Assembly: GCA_913041025.1 (NCBI GenBank)
Contig: CAJWGQ010000040.1
Span: forward strand, 1 to 17,573
Length of the DNA: 17,573 nucleotides
Source: an uncultured Gammaproteobacteria bacterium
GTDB lineage: Bacteria > Pseudomonadota > Gammaproteobacteria > Pseudomonadales > Azotimanducaceae_A
Direction of reading: 5' to 3'
Shown: piece by piece, positions 1-7,270 of the stretch
Layout: each line of letters opens with the position of its first letter
How positions within the stretch are numbered: the first letter of the stretch is position 1
The notes under the pieces: model-generated
What the model was told of the DNA's origin: nothing
Database searches by the model: none
Seen by the model: the letters and a program-made list of their open reading frames with translations, nothing else
Made by a program: the position numbers and the translations under genes

Positions 1-312
1 CTCGATTTACTGTTGAAAAGAGATGACAAGGTTTACTGGCCGACGCACGGACCTGCCATAACGGAGCCAAAGGAACACGTTTCGGCTTTCATAGCTCACC
101 GAAGAGAAAGAGAAGAACAGATTTTGAAATGCGTGGATGAAGGTGTTCATATAATCTCAGAGATGGTGCCCAAGATGTATCAAGGTACACCAGAATTCAT
201 GTTTCCCGCTGCCGCTCGCAGTGTATTGGCTGCTGTTGAATACATGATTAAGCGGGGAGTCTTGATTTCTGATCGAGATAGTTTGATGGAAGCTCGGCTT
301 ACTAGGGATTAG
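1..312 (+). CDS. Metallo-beta-lactamase-fold hydrolase, LACTB2-like, C-terminal part (5' end outside window)
   Basis: This frame is open from base 1, so the gene starts outside the window; the TTG at 13 is internal and reads on from LDLL. What remains is about 103 codons. It shows the THGPAI segment, which is the last metal-ligand His loop (usually GHGP) of the MBL fold. An AFIAHRREREEQIL helix and an alpha-helical, winged-helix-like tail containing AAARSVLAAVEYMIKRGV follow. That order (HGP loop, HRxxRE helix, small helical domain) is typical of LACTB2 and related hydrolases, which act on thioesters or on RNA; the substrate here cannot be told. The catalytic HxHxDH motif lies outside the window. 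Its stop codon overlaps the stop of the convergent sensor kinase by 4 nt. The family call is solid; the function is not. Confidence 0.8.
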   Translation, partial: LDLLLKRDDKVYWPTHGPAITEPKEHVSAFIAHRREREEQILKCVDEGVHIISEMVPKMYQGTPEFMFPAAARSVLAAVEYMIKRGVLISDRDSLMEARLTRD

Positions 313-2504
313 CTGGCAATCCGGTTTTCAGGTTCAATGTTACCGTTGCTGGCTTCTTCATTAAGAAGATTGTCCTGAATGGGTAGCTGAACCACGACCG
401 CGACGCCCGAATTGTCCGATAAATTGACGGCTCTGACATGCCCCCCGTGGTGTTCCGCGATCACTCTTACGACGTAGAGCCCCAGCCCAAAATGCAGACG
501 ATTATGTTGATCTCGATGACTTACCATCGAATCAAAGAGAGAGTTTTCTACCGACGGAGGCAAGATTCTCCCTCGATTAGCAACGGTTATTCTTAACAGG
601 TTATCAATTTTATCAAGCTGCACCCGGATGGTTGTGTCTTTTCGGTGAAAATCCAGGGCGTTATCCATTATTTTGTCCATCATTTGTTCCACTCGATAAT
701 CCGATGCCATAGTTAAAACTGATTCGTTGGTTCCCGAGTAAATGATTGATGCCTTTGGATGAGTTAGATTGTGGTTGTTTACATAATTTTTCAGGAGCTG
801 ATCTAAATCGACGGGCTCAAAATCTTCAGATTGTAACGCCTCTTCTAAATTGGCGGCATCCGCGAGATTCTGCACGATAGCCCCGATTCTGTTGACCCCT
901 CTTTTTGCGCTCTCTAAATATTTGCTGTTGCTGACATCTTCGTGATTCAAAGCTAGGTTTTGTAGTGAAGTGCTTAATGTGTTGAGCGGATTATTGATTT
1001 CATGTCGGAGTGTTCTGGGCATGCTAGCTAAAAAAGTGTTGTGTTGTCGAAGCTTAGTGAGCATGTTGGCAATGCTCCTTGCGAGATCACCGATCTCATC
1101 GCCGGAATGAACTTCTCTTTTGAGTTCTATGTCTCTGAGCCTTCCGTAACTATCTATCGCTGAGCTTGCTTCCCTCCTGAGGCTTCTGATTCGCCATGCT
1201 AATCGGCCAGCGAAAGTGATTAAGGCAAAGAAAATTACTAACAAGCTCATCGCTGATAACAGAATGACCTCCTCGAACGCTTTGCGCTGAAAGGTAAGAA
1301 TATCTTTGATGTTTTGCTCTACTATGACTGATCCAATAATTTCATCATTCGATACTATTGGGTGCGCTACGACAATTATCTCTTGTTCGTCGCTTGAATA
1401 ACTCCTCACGGCCATAGGGTCGCCAATTAGACTTGCTGATAAAACTTCTTCGAATGCTTCTTGTTCACCGAGTGATTCGAGTTTTTGTCGATACCTTTCC
1501 CCTGTTGCCATTAAATGGACAACGGGTCGAACATGCTCGAATGCATTCGAGGCCAACGTTAATAATGTTGGAGCTATCTCTGTATTTTCCGCATCTTCTA
1601 CTTGAGCTTTACCTACCTCAGCTCGGATTTGTTTCCGGTCGTCAATTACAAGAATCTTTGCGCCTGAGTACCCCAACCCTTCGACGATGTTTCTGACTTC
1701 TGGTGTTCGCAGAACCACGAGATTGAAACTCTGTTTGCCGGGCTTAGGTACTGTTAATGTTTGACCTTCAATTATACGGGATACAGGGTCGTCGACGTCG
1801 ATATAGGTAATCCCAAAATGTCTTCTCGAACCCAACAGGTCCAGCGGGAAACGAAATTCGAGCCAGAGCTCACCGCTTTGAGTGATCAACTTCCCTTGGA
1901 TTTCGCCAATAGCTTGGCCACTGCTCGCGTATTGCCATTGCTCATCCATTTCAAAACCAGTCAGGTTGCCTTCTTTTTCGAACGCGAGCGATACGCGACC
2001 AGGTTCACCGTTGGGCTTTTGGAAATCGAGTCTTATTTGGTCAGAATTGTCTAATCGCAGTAAAGATCTATCTCTGTAGACGATTTCATCGTCTAGGACT
2101 CGCATATGTAGATAAAGTAGATTGCTTCTTTCCCCTAACAACAGCTCGAAGTCACCGTCGGAAAAACCGTTACTTCCGAACGGTAGGTATTCTTCCATCA
2201 AGCCATCGCCCCAATCATTAGGGTTGCCGTCAAGTCTGATGGTGTTTTCTAGAGGTTGCGCAAATAAGGATTCAAAATCATCAAGTTCTAAGGGCAAGTC
2301 ATTGAATAGATCGTCTCGACCATTAAATAAAGTCGAGATTCCTTCTGCGGTAAGCAACTGGGTCTGGGATTGGCCCTGTACTAATAGCTTCTCCATTTCA
2401 TACAGCTGTCGATAACTGATCCAGGGAATGATAAGCAGTGCCAATCCGAACAGGACGAGCTTGGTTCCCAGGCGCGGTCCTCGAATTTGCTTGCCAATTT
2501 TCAA
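309..2504 (-). CDS. pdsS: Sensor histidine kinase of the proteobacterial dedicated sortase type (PdsS-like)
   Basis: Inner-membrane sensor kinase of 731 residues. Residues about 14-29 form TM1. A long periplasmic region follows; residues 87-260 open with IRLDGNPNDWGD, the pattern of CBM9-like carbohydrate-binding folds, and residues 270-405 look like a second sensor segment. TM2 is about 412-432, then a HAMP-like linker (433-487). The HisKA H-box is RTLRHEINNPLN with phospho-acceptor His501. The ATPase domain has its N-box around Asn615 (IMDNALDFH) and a G2 box GLGLYVVR at 673-680. The G1 box is weak: VANRGR has Asn643 where Asp is usual. The PWxxYRxxxEME start and the LFDSMVSHR segment match my memory of TIGR03785 (pdsS). 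The start is TTG, because the nearby ATG at 2509 stops after two codons. It lies 18 nt behind its response regulator, presumably in one operon. No sortase or LPxTG protein is in this window. Confidence 0.82.
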   Translation of the reverse strand: MKIGKQIRGPRLGTKLVLFGLALLIIPWISYRQLYEMEKLLVQGQSQTQLLTAEGISTLFNGRDDLFNDLPLELDDFESLFAQPLENTIRLDGNPNDWGDGLMEEYLPFGSNGFSDGDFELLLGERSNLLYLHMRVLDDEIVYRDRSLLRLDNSDQIRLDFQKPNGEPGRVSLAFEKEGNLTGFEMDEQWQYASSGQAIGEIQGKLITQSGELWLEFRFPLDLLGSRRHFGITYIDVDDPVSRIIEGQTLTVPKPGKQSFNLVVLRTPEVRNIVEGLGYSGAKILVIDDRKQIRAEVGKAQVEDAENTEIAPTLLTLASNAFEHVRPVVHLMATGERYRQKLESLGEQEAFEEVLSASLIGDPMAVRSYSSDEQEIIVVAHPIVSNDEIIGSVIVEQNIKDILTFQRKAFEEVILLSAMSLLVIFFALITFAGRLAWRIRSLRREASSAIDSYGRLRDIELKREVHSGDEIGDLARSIANMLTKLRQHNTFLASMPRTLRHEINNPLNTLSTSLQNLALNHEDVSNSKYLESAKRGVNRIGAIVQNLADAANLEEALQSEDFEPVDLDQLLKNYVNNHNLTHPKASIIYSGTNESVLTMASDYRVEQMMDKIMDNALDFHRKDTTIRVQLDKIDNLLRITVANRGRILPPSVENSLFDSMVSHRDQHNRLHFGLGLYVVRVIAEHHGGHVRAVNLSDNSGVAVVVQLPIQDNLLNEEASNGNIEPENRIAS

Positions 2505-2522
2505 AGCATAAGGCCTATAAGA

Positions 2523-3221
2523 TTATTCAGACCAACGATAACCAAATCCATACTCACTTTTTATCAAATTAAAATCTGGATCAGCAAGTTCGAATTTTTT
2601 TCTGATATTTCGCATGTGCGTATTAATCGTATTATTCGTGACAAGGCTTTGCATGGTCGCGTTCATCAACGTTTCATAGCTAACCGCGTGCCCCGGTATT
2701 CTAACTAGCTTAGCTAACATTCGAAATTCGGTGCCCGATAAATCGATGCGCTGACTCTTCCATGTAACGATGAGTGCGTCCTGATCGAGAGTTAACTCCC
2801 CGATTTTTCGACCAGTGGTTTTATCTTCGGATTCACGACTCCCTCTTGCTTCGCTAATGCGTAGTAGAGATGTAATCCGCTCGACCAGATAATCAAGAGA
2901 AATTGGTTTGGGCAGGTAATCCCACGCTCCGAGTCGCAGTCCAGATATCTTGTCTATTTCGTCAATTCTTTCTGTAAGAAATATGATGGGTAAGTCAGGA
3001 GATCGCTGTAAAAGTTCTCTGCAAAGTTGAAAGCCCCCATCGATTTCATCTTCTAAAATGATGTCGAGAATAGCCAAGTCAGGTAATTCATTTTCAAAAG
3101 CTCTGATGGCATCCAAGCGATTTGAATGTGAGGCTACTTCATATCCTTTTTTGGCTATAGCGTCTGAATAATTTAACCGTTGATCGGGATCGTCTTCCAC
3201 TATCGCGATTTTTTTAGCCAT
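2523..3221 (-). CDS. pdsR: OmpR-family response regulator, partner of the adjacent kinase (PdsR-like)
   Basis: Cytoplasmic two-domain transcription regulator of 232 residues. The receiver domain (1-125) has the acidic pair Asp10/Asp11, phospho-acceptor Asp53 in LAILDI, Thr83 in IFLTE and Lys105 in LPKPIS. After a short charged linker comes a winged-helix DNA-binding domain (about 135-232) with the TEFRML helix, a recognition region around NNTINTHMRNIRKKF and the closing YGFGYRW hairpin. The LEDEIDGGFQLCREL segment and the NNTINTHMRNIRKKF region fit the TIGR03787 regulator that pairs with sortase-type kinases. It is the first gene of the minus-strand pair, ahead of the kinase. Its promoter must lie in the 190-nt region shared with pnuC, where a short dyad at 3235-3245 could be its own operator. 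Expected targets (sortase and substrate) are not nearby. Confidence 0.87.
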   Translation of the reverse strand: MAKKIAIVEDDPDQRLNYSDAIAKKGYEVASHSNRLDAIRAFENELPDLAILDIILEDEIDGGFQLCRELLQRSPDLPIIFLTERIDEIDKISGLRLGAWDYLPKPISLDYLVERITSLLRISEARGSRESEDKTTGRKIGELTLDQDALIVTWKSQRIDLSGTEFRMLAKLVRIPGHAVSYETLMNATMQSLVTNNTINTHMRNIRKKFELADPDFNLIKSEYGFGYRWSE

Positions 3222-3234
3222 TCTATGATGTCCG

Positions 3235-3245
3235 TCGGTGACCGA
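3235..3245. promoter_or_regulatory. Short dyad upstream of the response regulator
   Basis: TCGGT-G-ACCGA is a perfect 5-bp inverted repeat with one central base, starting 14 bases upstream of the regulator's ATG. Its position suits an operator or a 5'-UTR hairpin, but dyads this small arise by chance. Confidence 0.22.
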
Positions 3246-3320
3246 TGATAAAGTTAAAAGAACAGATTTGTTGTGGATCGCTCTTTGTTTATATCATTAC
3301 AGATCTTGATAATGATTGGG

Positions 3321-3399
3321 AGACTCTAAGCAAGAGTCTTTATCAGTGCTTCGGTTCGGTGAACTATGTAGTAAGTATCCGCGATTGAAATATATCGCG
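3321..3399 (+). promoter_or_regulatory. pnuC leader with two perfect short hairpins
   Basis: Two 6-bp perfect stems precede pnuC. The first is AGACTC (3321-3326) with GAGTCT (3334-3339) and a 7-nt loop. The second is CGCGAT (3380-3385) with ATCGCG (3394-3399) and an 8-nt loop. The second ends 4 nt before the GAGGG Shine-Dalgarno (3404-3408), so its folding could affect initiation. I do not recognise a preQ1, TPP or NAD+-II (pnuC-type) riboswitch consensus. The second stem could equally be a protein operator. Confidence 0.33.
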
Positions 3400-3411
3400 C
3401 ATTGAGGGCTT

Positions 3412-4014
3412 ATGATTTTTGATTATTTGATAAATAATTGGATGGAAGTGCTGGGTCTCATCACTGGTTTGCTCTGTGTCTGGCTCTTGATAAGGGAAAA
3501 TGTCTTAACCTTCCCGATTGGTCTCATTTATGCTGTGTTGACTGTTGTCGTCGTGTATAACGAGAAGCTCTACGCCGACGTGTTTTTGAATGTCTACTAC
3601 GTTGGAATGAATGCTTATGGCTGGTTTTTCTGGCTTCGTGGTGGTGGGGATCGACGTATTGAAAGTCGTTTGCAAGTTGGCTCAGTTACGCAAAAACAAA
3701 TCGTGTGGTTAACTTCTATTTTGGTGATCGGGTCGGCAGTGATGGGCTACGCCCTTACTTCGTATACTGATGCTGACCTCGCTTATCCTGATAGCTTTAC
3801 GACTGTTGCGAGTTTTATCGCAATGTATTTGTCTGCCAAGAAGTTTCTTGAGAGCTGGTATCTTTGGTTCATAGTGGATGTCATTCAGGTGATTTTGTAC
3901 CTGATAAAGGGGATCGAGCTTTATGCGCTGCTTTACTTTATCTATTTAGTTATGGCGTTCTTTGGCTGGAAAGCTTGGAAAACATCCGCTCAAGAGGTGC
4001 TTGTTGCGCACTAG
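3412..4014 (+). CDS. pnuC: Nicotinamide riboside transporter PnuC
   Basis: Inner-membrane facilitator of 200 residues that takes up nicotinamide riboside, which is trapped when the next gene's kinase phosphorylates it. The sequence is almost wholly hydrophobic with about seven to eight membrane segments. It shows the family marks NVLTFPIGLIYAVL (about 30-43), YADVFLNVYYVGMNAYGW (54-71) and the WxxW pair Trp71/Trp74 in GWFFWLR, then a basic cytoplasmic stretch near 75-95. Length and layout match the family. The ATG has a GAGGG Shine-Dalgarno 3-4 nt upstream, just behind a hairpin. The last 11 nt overlap the ribosylnicotinamide kinase, which points to translational coupling. The pnuC-kinase pair is a well-known NAD salvage arrangement, so I favour nicotinamide riboside over thiamine (PnuT) or riboflavin (PnuX). 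Confidence 0.93.
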   Translation: MIFDYLINNWMEVLGLITGLLCVWLLIRENVLTFPIGLIYAVLTVVVVYNEKLYADVFLNVYYVGMNAYGWFFWLRGGGDRRIESRLQVGSVTQKQIVWLTSILVIGSAVMGYALTSYTDADLAYPDSFTTVASFIAMYLSAKKFLESWYLWFIVDVIQVILYLIKGIELYALLYFIYLVMAFFGWKAWKTSAQEVLVAH

Positions 4015-4540
4015 AATCGTTTTAACTGGTCCTGAAAGCTGTGGAAAGACGGAACTGGCACGTCAGCTGTCTGAGCGTCTCTCAATTCCTTGTGTGCCTG
4101 AAATGGCTCGAGACTATTTGTCAAAGAAAACGGGAAGTTACTTACCGAGCGATTTGCTGGTGATAGCTGAGCTCCAACATCAAAAAGAAGAAGAGACCAG
4201 AGCGATTTCAGATTATATTGCTGACACCGATCAACAGGCGTTGTCTATTTGGTGGCAAGAGAAGTTTGGTCCGACACCGCAATTAATTTGTGACCTATAT
4301 AAAAGACAGAGTCGAGGGGTTTACCTACTTTGTTATCCCGATCTGGTGTGGGAGCCAGACCCACTTCGTGAAAATGAAAATGACCGCTTGCGTCTTTTCG
4401 AGATTTATCTAGAGGATCTTAGGAAACGAGAGCTTTTGTATCGTGTTGTAAAAGGAACCGGTGAAACAAGATTGAACAATGCGATAAATGCGCTTGAAGA
4501 TTACAGGGAGTTAAGCTTAGCTTCAGCCTCTTCTAGTTGA
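4004..4540 (+). CDS. NadR-type ribosylnicotinamide kinase (P-loop ATPase, single domain)
   Basis: Kinase predicted to convert nicotinamide riboside to NMN in the cytoplasm. From the chosen start it has 178 residues. Walker A is GPESCGKT at 9-16 in an IVLTGPESCGKTELA context typical of the NadR C-terminal domain (AAA_28). VPEMARDYL and TDQQALSIWWQEKFG further on match substrate-side motifs of that family. The helix-turn-helix and adenylyltransferase domains of enterobacterial NadR are absent, so this is the kinase alone. I chose TTG 4004 because an AAGAGG Shine-Dalgarno (3992-3997) sits 6 nt upstream; TTG 4001 and an upstream TTG at 3962 also lie in frame but fit worse. It overlaps pnuC by 11 nt, and its 3' end overlaps the convergent phosphotransferase by 40 nt. 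Confidence 0.85.
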   Translation: MRTRIVLTGPESCGKTELARQLSERLSIPCVPEMARDYLSKKTGSYLPSDLLVIAELQHQKEEETRAISDYIADTDQQALSIWWQEKFGPTPQLICDLYKRQSRGVYLLCYPDLVWEPDPLRENENDRLRLFEIYLEDLRKRELLYRVVKGTGETRLNNAINALEDYRELSLASASSS

Positions 4541-5295
4541 GTTCTTATCTCCTCTCGATCATTACCATGCTTAATCTGATATTTAGCCCACCCACTTTCT
4601 CTGTGCCAGTAGTTCTTAATATTGGCTTCTATTCGGCCCCTCGTGCTTTCTGGGTCTAACTGAGAGCACAACTCGAATAGTTCTTCAGTAGGCAAACTCA
4701 ATCCCTGGTGCAGGGTTACTAAGTCAAATAGGGGGTCATGATTTCCAACAAATTCCCAGTCGATGGTTTCCCAACGTGACTCAGTGACGATAACGTTCCA
4801 AGGGTTTAAATCATTGTGACATGTTCTCAAGCCTGGAGAGTGCTCGCTACTTTGCTCTATAAACCTGCCATCGAAATTTCCATATATTTCCAAGAGTTCT
4901 GCAAGCGGATAGTTTCTATCGCATGCGGGCAGAGCCTTATGGAGTTGGGTCACATAGGAAATAAGTAGAGAACGTTCGGAAGATTCAGTAAAAACGTCTG
5001 CTAACAGAGAACCTTCAATCTTTTTGGTGATCATATGCCCATTATTTGGGTTGAAGGCAATAGGCTTTATAAACTTCTCCTCGGGCAATCGCTCGAACCA
5101 AAGTTGTTCATGTTTATAATCCACAAAGGGTTGGGTGGTTTCAGGCATTCGAAATATGAATGTTTCCTCGTTATACATGAAAAAGAAATTCCGGTTACTG
5201 TAACCCGTATCTATGTATTCAAAACCACGGATTTTAACCCTTGACCAATAGGGTTTTAACGCGAGGATGTGTTCTGTTGGATCTTGTTTAGTCAA
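4501..5295 (-). CDS. APH/choline-kinase-like small-molecule phosphotransferase
   Basis: Protein-kinase-like fold enzyme of 264 residues that transfers phosphate from ATP to an alcohol group of an unknown small molecule. The N-lobe contains YIDTGYSNRNFFF (28-39) as a nucleotide loop and FIFRMPE with a basic residue at 49. The catalytic loop is HNDLNPWN (160-167) with His160, Asp162 and Asn167, and the metal-binding Asp179 lies in IDWEFVGNHDPLFDL. The Trp-Glu pair after Asp179 and the PLFDL continuation resemble choline, ethanolamine and thiamine kinases (COG0510) more than antibiotic kinases. Next to NAD salvage genes a vitamin or cofactor precursor is a reasonable guess, but only a guess. The last 40 nt overlap the kinase gene on the other strand. 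The Sir2 gene lies 43 nt upstream in the same direction, so the two may be co-transcribed. Confidence 0.82.
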   Translation of the reverse strand: MTKQDPTEHILALKPYWSRVKIRGFEYIDTGYSNRNFFFMYNEETFIFRMPETTQPFVDYKHEQLWFERLPEEKFIKPIAFNPNNGHMITKKIEGSLLADVFTESSERSLLISYVTQLHKALPACDRNYPLAELLEIYGNFDGRFIEQSSEHSPGLRTCHNDLNPWNVIVTESRWETIDWEFVGNHDPLFDLVTLHQGLSLPTEELFELCSQLDPESTRGRIEANIKNYWHRESGWAKYQIKHGNDREEIRTQLEEAEAKLNSL

Positions 5296-5338
5296 CGTGG
5301 GTTTGTTTGCTAAGGAAAACTGAAATTGTGTCTTCCTA

Positions 5339-6097
5339 CTAGTTTAAACCAACCACCATTGCCATGGTTGAGCCAATTTGTTCATGAACTACGACGTCTG
5401 CTAAAGCATCCAGAGGGGTTTCTTCTCTATTCACTATAGCGAGGCTCGCTCCTTGACGCTTGGCGTATTCCGGAAAGCTAGCAGCAGGATAAACCGTTAA
5501 CGAAGAGCCTAAAACTATAATTAGGTCGCAATCGTTGACTAATTCCTGAGACCTTTGCATCTGGTATTCGGGCATCGATTGGCCGAAAGAGATTGTCGCA
5601 GTTTTAACTATTCCGCCACAGGCAACGCATGGTTTGACTTGTCCGTGTTCTTCATATTCTTGTTTAAGATCGTCCAATTCGTATCGATATCCGCAGTCTA
5701 AGCATTTGGCGTAACTGTTGTTGCCGTGGAGTTCCACGACTAGATCATCTGGGATGCCAGAGTCTTGATGAAGATTATCGACATTCTGTGTGATGATTCC
5801 GATACATTTTCCCATTTCTACGAGCCTAGCAAGAGCCTGGTGTCCTAAATTCGGTTTTGCGTTCTCCCACGCTCCATCTGACGGCGCGAACTTTCTTCGC
5901 CAGGATTCTTGCCTTACTTCTGCGGAACTGACGAAATCTTGGAATTGAATTGGCTGCATTTTTGTCCATAGACCAGTGCCTGGGCTCCTGAAATCCGGAA
6001 TCCCTGATTCGGTGCTGATCCCCGCACCTGTAAAGCAAAGAATTTTATTCGATTGATCAATTAATTTGCCGAGTTCGTCGATTTGCTCCTGGCTCAC
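5339..6097 (-). CDS. cobB: Sir2-family NAD+-dependent protein deacylase
   Basis: Sirtuin of 252 residues, close to the usual bacterial length. It removes acyl groups from lysines while splitting NAD+ to nicotinamide and O-acyl-ADP-ribose. The NAD motif GAGISTESGIPDFRSPGTGLW spans 24-44. ITQNVDNLH (102-110) and the catalytic His124 in VELHGN follow. Four zinc cysteines are present at 132, 135, 157 and 160 (CLDC and CVAC). IVKTATISFGQSMP (163-176) and LGSSLTVYPA (196-205) complete the Rossmann part. I do not see the Tyr/Arg pair that marks desuccinylases after the FRS loop, so deacetylation is more likely. The start ATG begins MSQEQIDEL and leaves a 159-nt divergent region to the next gene. It may form an operon with the phosphotransferase 43 nt downstream, and it sits beside NAD precursor uptake. 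Confidence 0.93.
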   Translation of the reverse strand: MSQEQIDELGKLIDQSNKILCFTGAGISTESGIPDFRSPGTGLWTKMQPIQFQDFVSSAEVRQESWRRKFAPSDGAWENAKPNLGHQALARLVEMGKCIGIITQNVDNLHQDSGIPDDLVVELHGNNSYAKCLDCGYRYELDDLKQEYEEHGQVKPCVACGGIVKTATISFGQSMPEYQMQRSQELVNDCDLIIVLGSSLTVYPAASFPEYAKRQGASLAIVNREETPLDALADVVVHEQIGSTMAMVVGLN

Positions 6098-6209
6098 CTC
6101 AATTTAACTCCAAAATAGTGTCGTATTATTAAATCTATATTAAGACTCGATAACAATCTGTGATTTTCGGATTACGACAAATTACTTATTTAAATTTTGA
6201 CGGTTGAAA

Positions 6210-6215
6210 TATAAT
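6210..6215 (+). promoter_or_regulatory. Possible -10 box for the 6257 gene
   Basis: A perfect TATAAT lies 42 nt before the TTG start at 6257, in an AT-rich divergent region (6098-6256). No good -35 hexamer is at the usual spacing; a TTGAC at 6197-6201 is too close. The call rests on the -10 alone. Confidence 0.28.
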
Positions 6216-6256
6216 CTCAGCGAGTTCGCTAATTAATCACATTTAGAGGTAATGCG

Positions 6257-7270
6257 TTGGTTAAACCACTCCTTAAATTAGCGGTTTACTTGGTTCTCCT
6301 GGGAGGGACAGCAGTAATAGCTTTAAGCGGGTCATTTGCAATATATGGTTGGTCAAAGGGATATTCTGTTTCCAGTGCAATCAGCTATTTGTTAAACGCA
6401 GATGAGTTAGTCGAAAGTAATCCAACTGTTGAAGAGATTTCTTGGAGTAGGGTTAGTTGGGCAGGACATATTCAGAATAAGCGTCTTGCTGAATCCAGTG
6501 GTTTAGCGTCAAGTAATCGGTATGAGCAGGTTCTATGGTCGATGAACGACAGCGGTAATGCCCCAGAGCTTTTCGCGCTCAATACACAAGGCGATGATCT
6601 AGGCACATGGATTTTAGAAGAAACAGTTCAGAGTGATTGGGAAGCTTTGTCTGATTTCGTATTGGCTGGGCAACCGTACCTATTGATAGCAGATGTGGGT
6701 GACAATTTTCGATGGAAGCGAGTTCACTCTTTGATTGTCGTGAAAGAGCCAGATGTTGGTCAGCAAGAGGGGCGAACTATAAGTGAAGAATGGCGAATCG
6801 ATTTCTCCTATCCTGATGGTGTGTTCCGAGATTGTGAAGCTGTGGCGGTCGATCAATCAAGAGATCGAGTCTTGTTGTTGACGAAAAGAGTTTATCCTCC
6901 AGAACTATACTCTCTCCCTTTAAAGGCTTCTTCATCTGTAGTTGCGCAAAAAATATCGGACCTTTTCCATTTGCCCCGAGCTACTCATGCTGATGTGAAG
7001 GAGGAGCCGGGGATCGGGAAATACCGAAGGATGGTGACTGGAATGGATGTGAGTGAAGATGATCTGCTACTTACTACCTATCAAGACTTGTATCTGTACA
7101 AGTTATCTAGACTCGAAGAAGCTCCTGTTGTGGTGAGAATGCCCTTAACCGGGCAAAGAGAGGCCGTGGCATTCGATCGTCGTTCCAATTCAATAGTATA
7201 TGTTACCAATGAGAGACGAGACGGGGTCGGTGCGGCGGATGTGTTTAAGATTGAGCTTCCCGGATTTTAG
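6257..7270 (+). CDS. Membrane-anchored predicted beta-propeller protein of unknown function
   Basis: Protein of 337 residues. Residues about 8-31 are one hydrophobic segment followed by a long soluble part, so it is either a signal anchor or a signal peptide with the rest in the periplasm. The soluble part repeats a recognisable unit: SDWEALSDF (126-134), RDCEAVAVD (191-199) and GQREAVAFD (299-307). Each precedes a strand such as YLLIADVGDN, RVLLLTK or SIVYVTNE. ESSGLASS (79-86) and NDSG (97-100) add to the picture of a propeller like SdiA-regulated or esterase-like phytase proteins. No catalytic residues can be assigned. The TTG start is chosen because AGAGGT (6245-6250) lies 6 nt upstream, while the ATG at 6252 runs into a stop within ten codons. 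Its last 26 nt overlap the convergent CPT-like kinase gene. Confidence 0.75.
   Translation: MVKPLLKLAVYLVLLGGTAVIALSGSFAIYGWSKGYSVSSAISYLLNADELVESNPTVEEISWSRVSWAGHIQNKRLAESSGLASSNRYEQVLWSMNDSGNAPELFALNTQGDDLGTWILEETVQSDWEALSDFVLAGQPYLLIADVGDNFRWKRVHSLIVVKEPDVGQQEGRTISEEWRIDFSYPDGVFRDCEAVAVDQSRDRVLLLTKRVYPPELYSLPLKASSSVVAQKISDLFHLPRATHADVKEEPGIGKYRRMVTGMDVSEDDLLLTTYQDLYLYKLSRLEEAPVVVRMPLTGQREAVAFDRRSNSIVYVTNERRDGVGAADVFKIELPGF

Noticed and set aside
1433..2415. Plus-strand reading frames opposite the sensor kinase, and similar frames opposite sir2, ltaE, tctA, tctC, hemF and the acyl-CoA dehydrogenase
   Set aside because: They lie inside strong family-assigned genes on the other strand, lack recognisable domains and have no convincing ribosome binding sites.
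3321..3399. Known riboswitch upstream of pnuC
   Set aside because: The hairpins do not match the preQ1, TPP or NAD+-II consensus that I can recall.
4501..5295. Aminoglycoside resistance gene
   Set aside because: The catalytic loop and the IDWEF...PLFDL region look like choline or thiamine kinase relatives, and there is no mobile or resistance context.
3412..6097. NAD-depleting anti-phage defence system built around Sir2
   Set aside because: The Sir2 is a complete housekeeping-type deacylase with four zinc cysteines and no fused defence domain, and its neighbours are NAD salvage genes.
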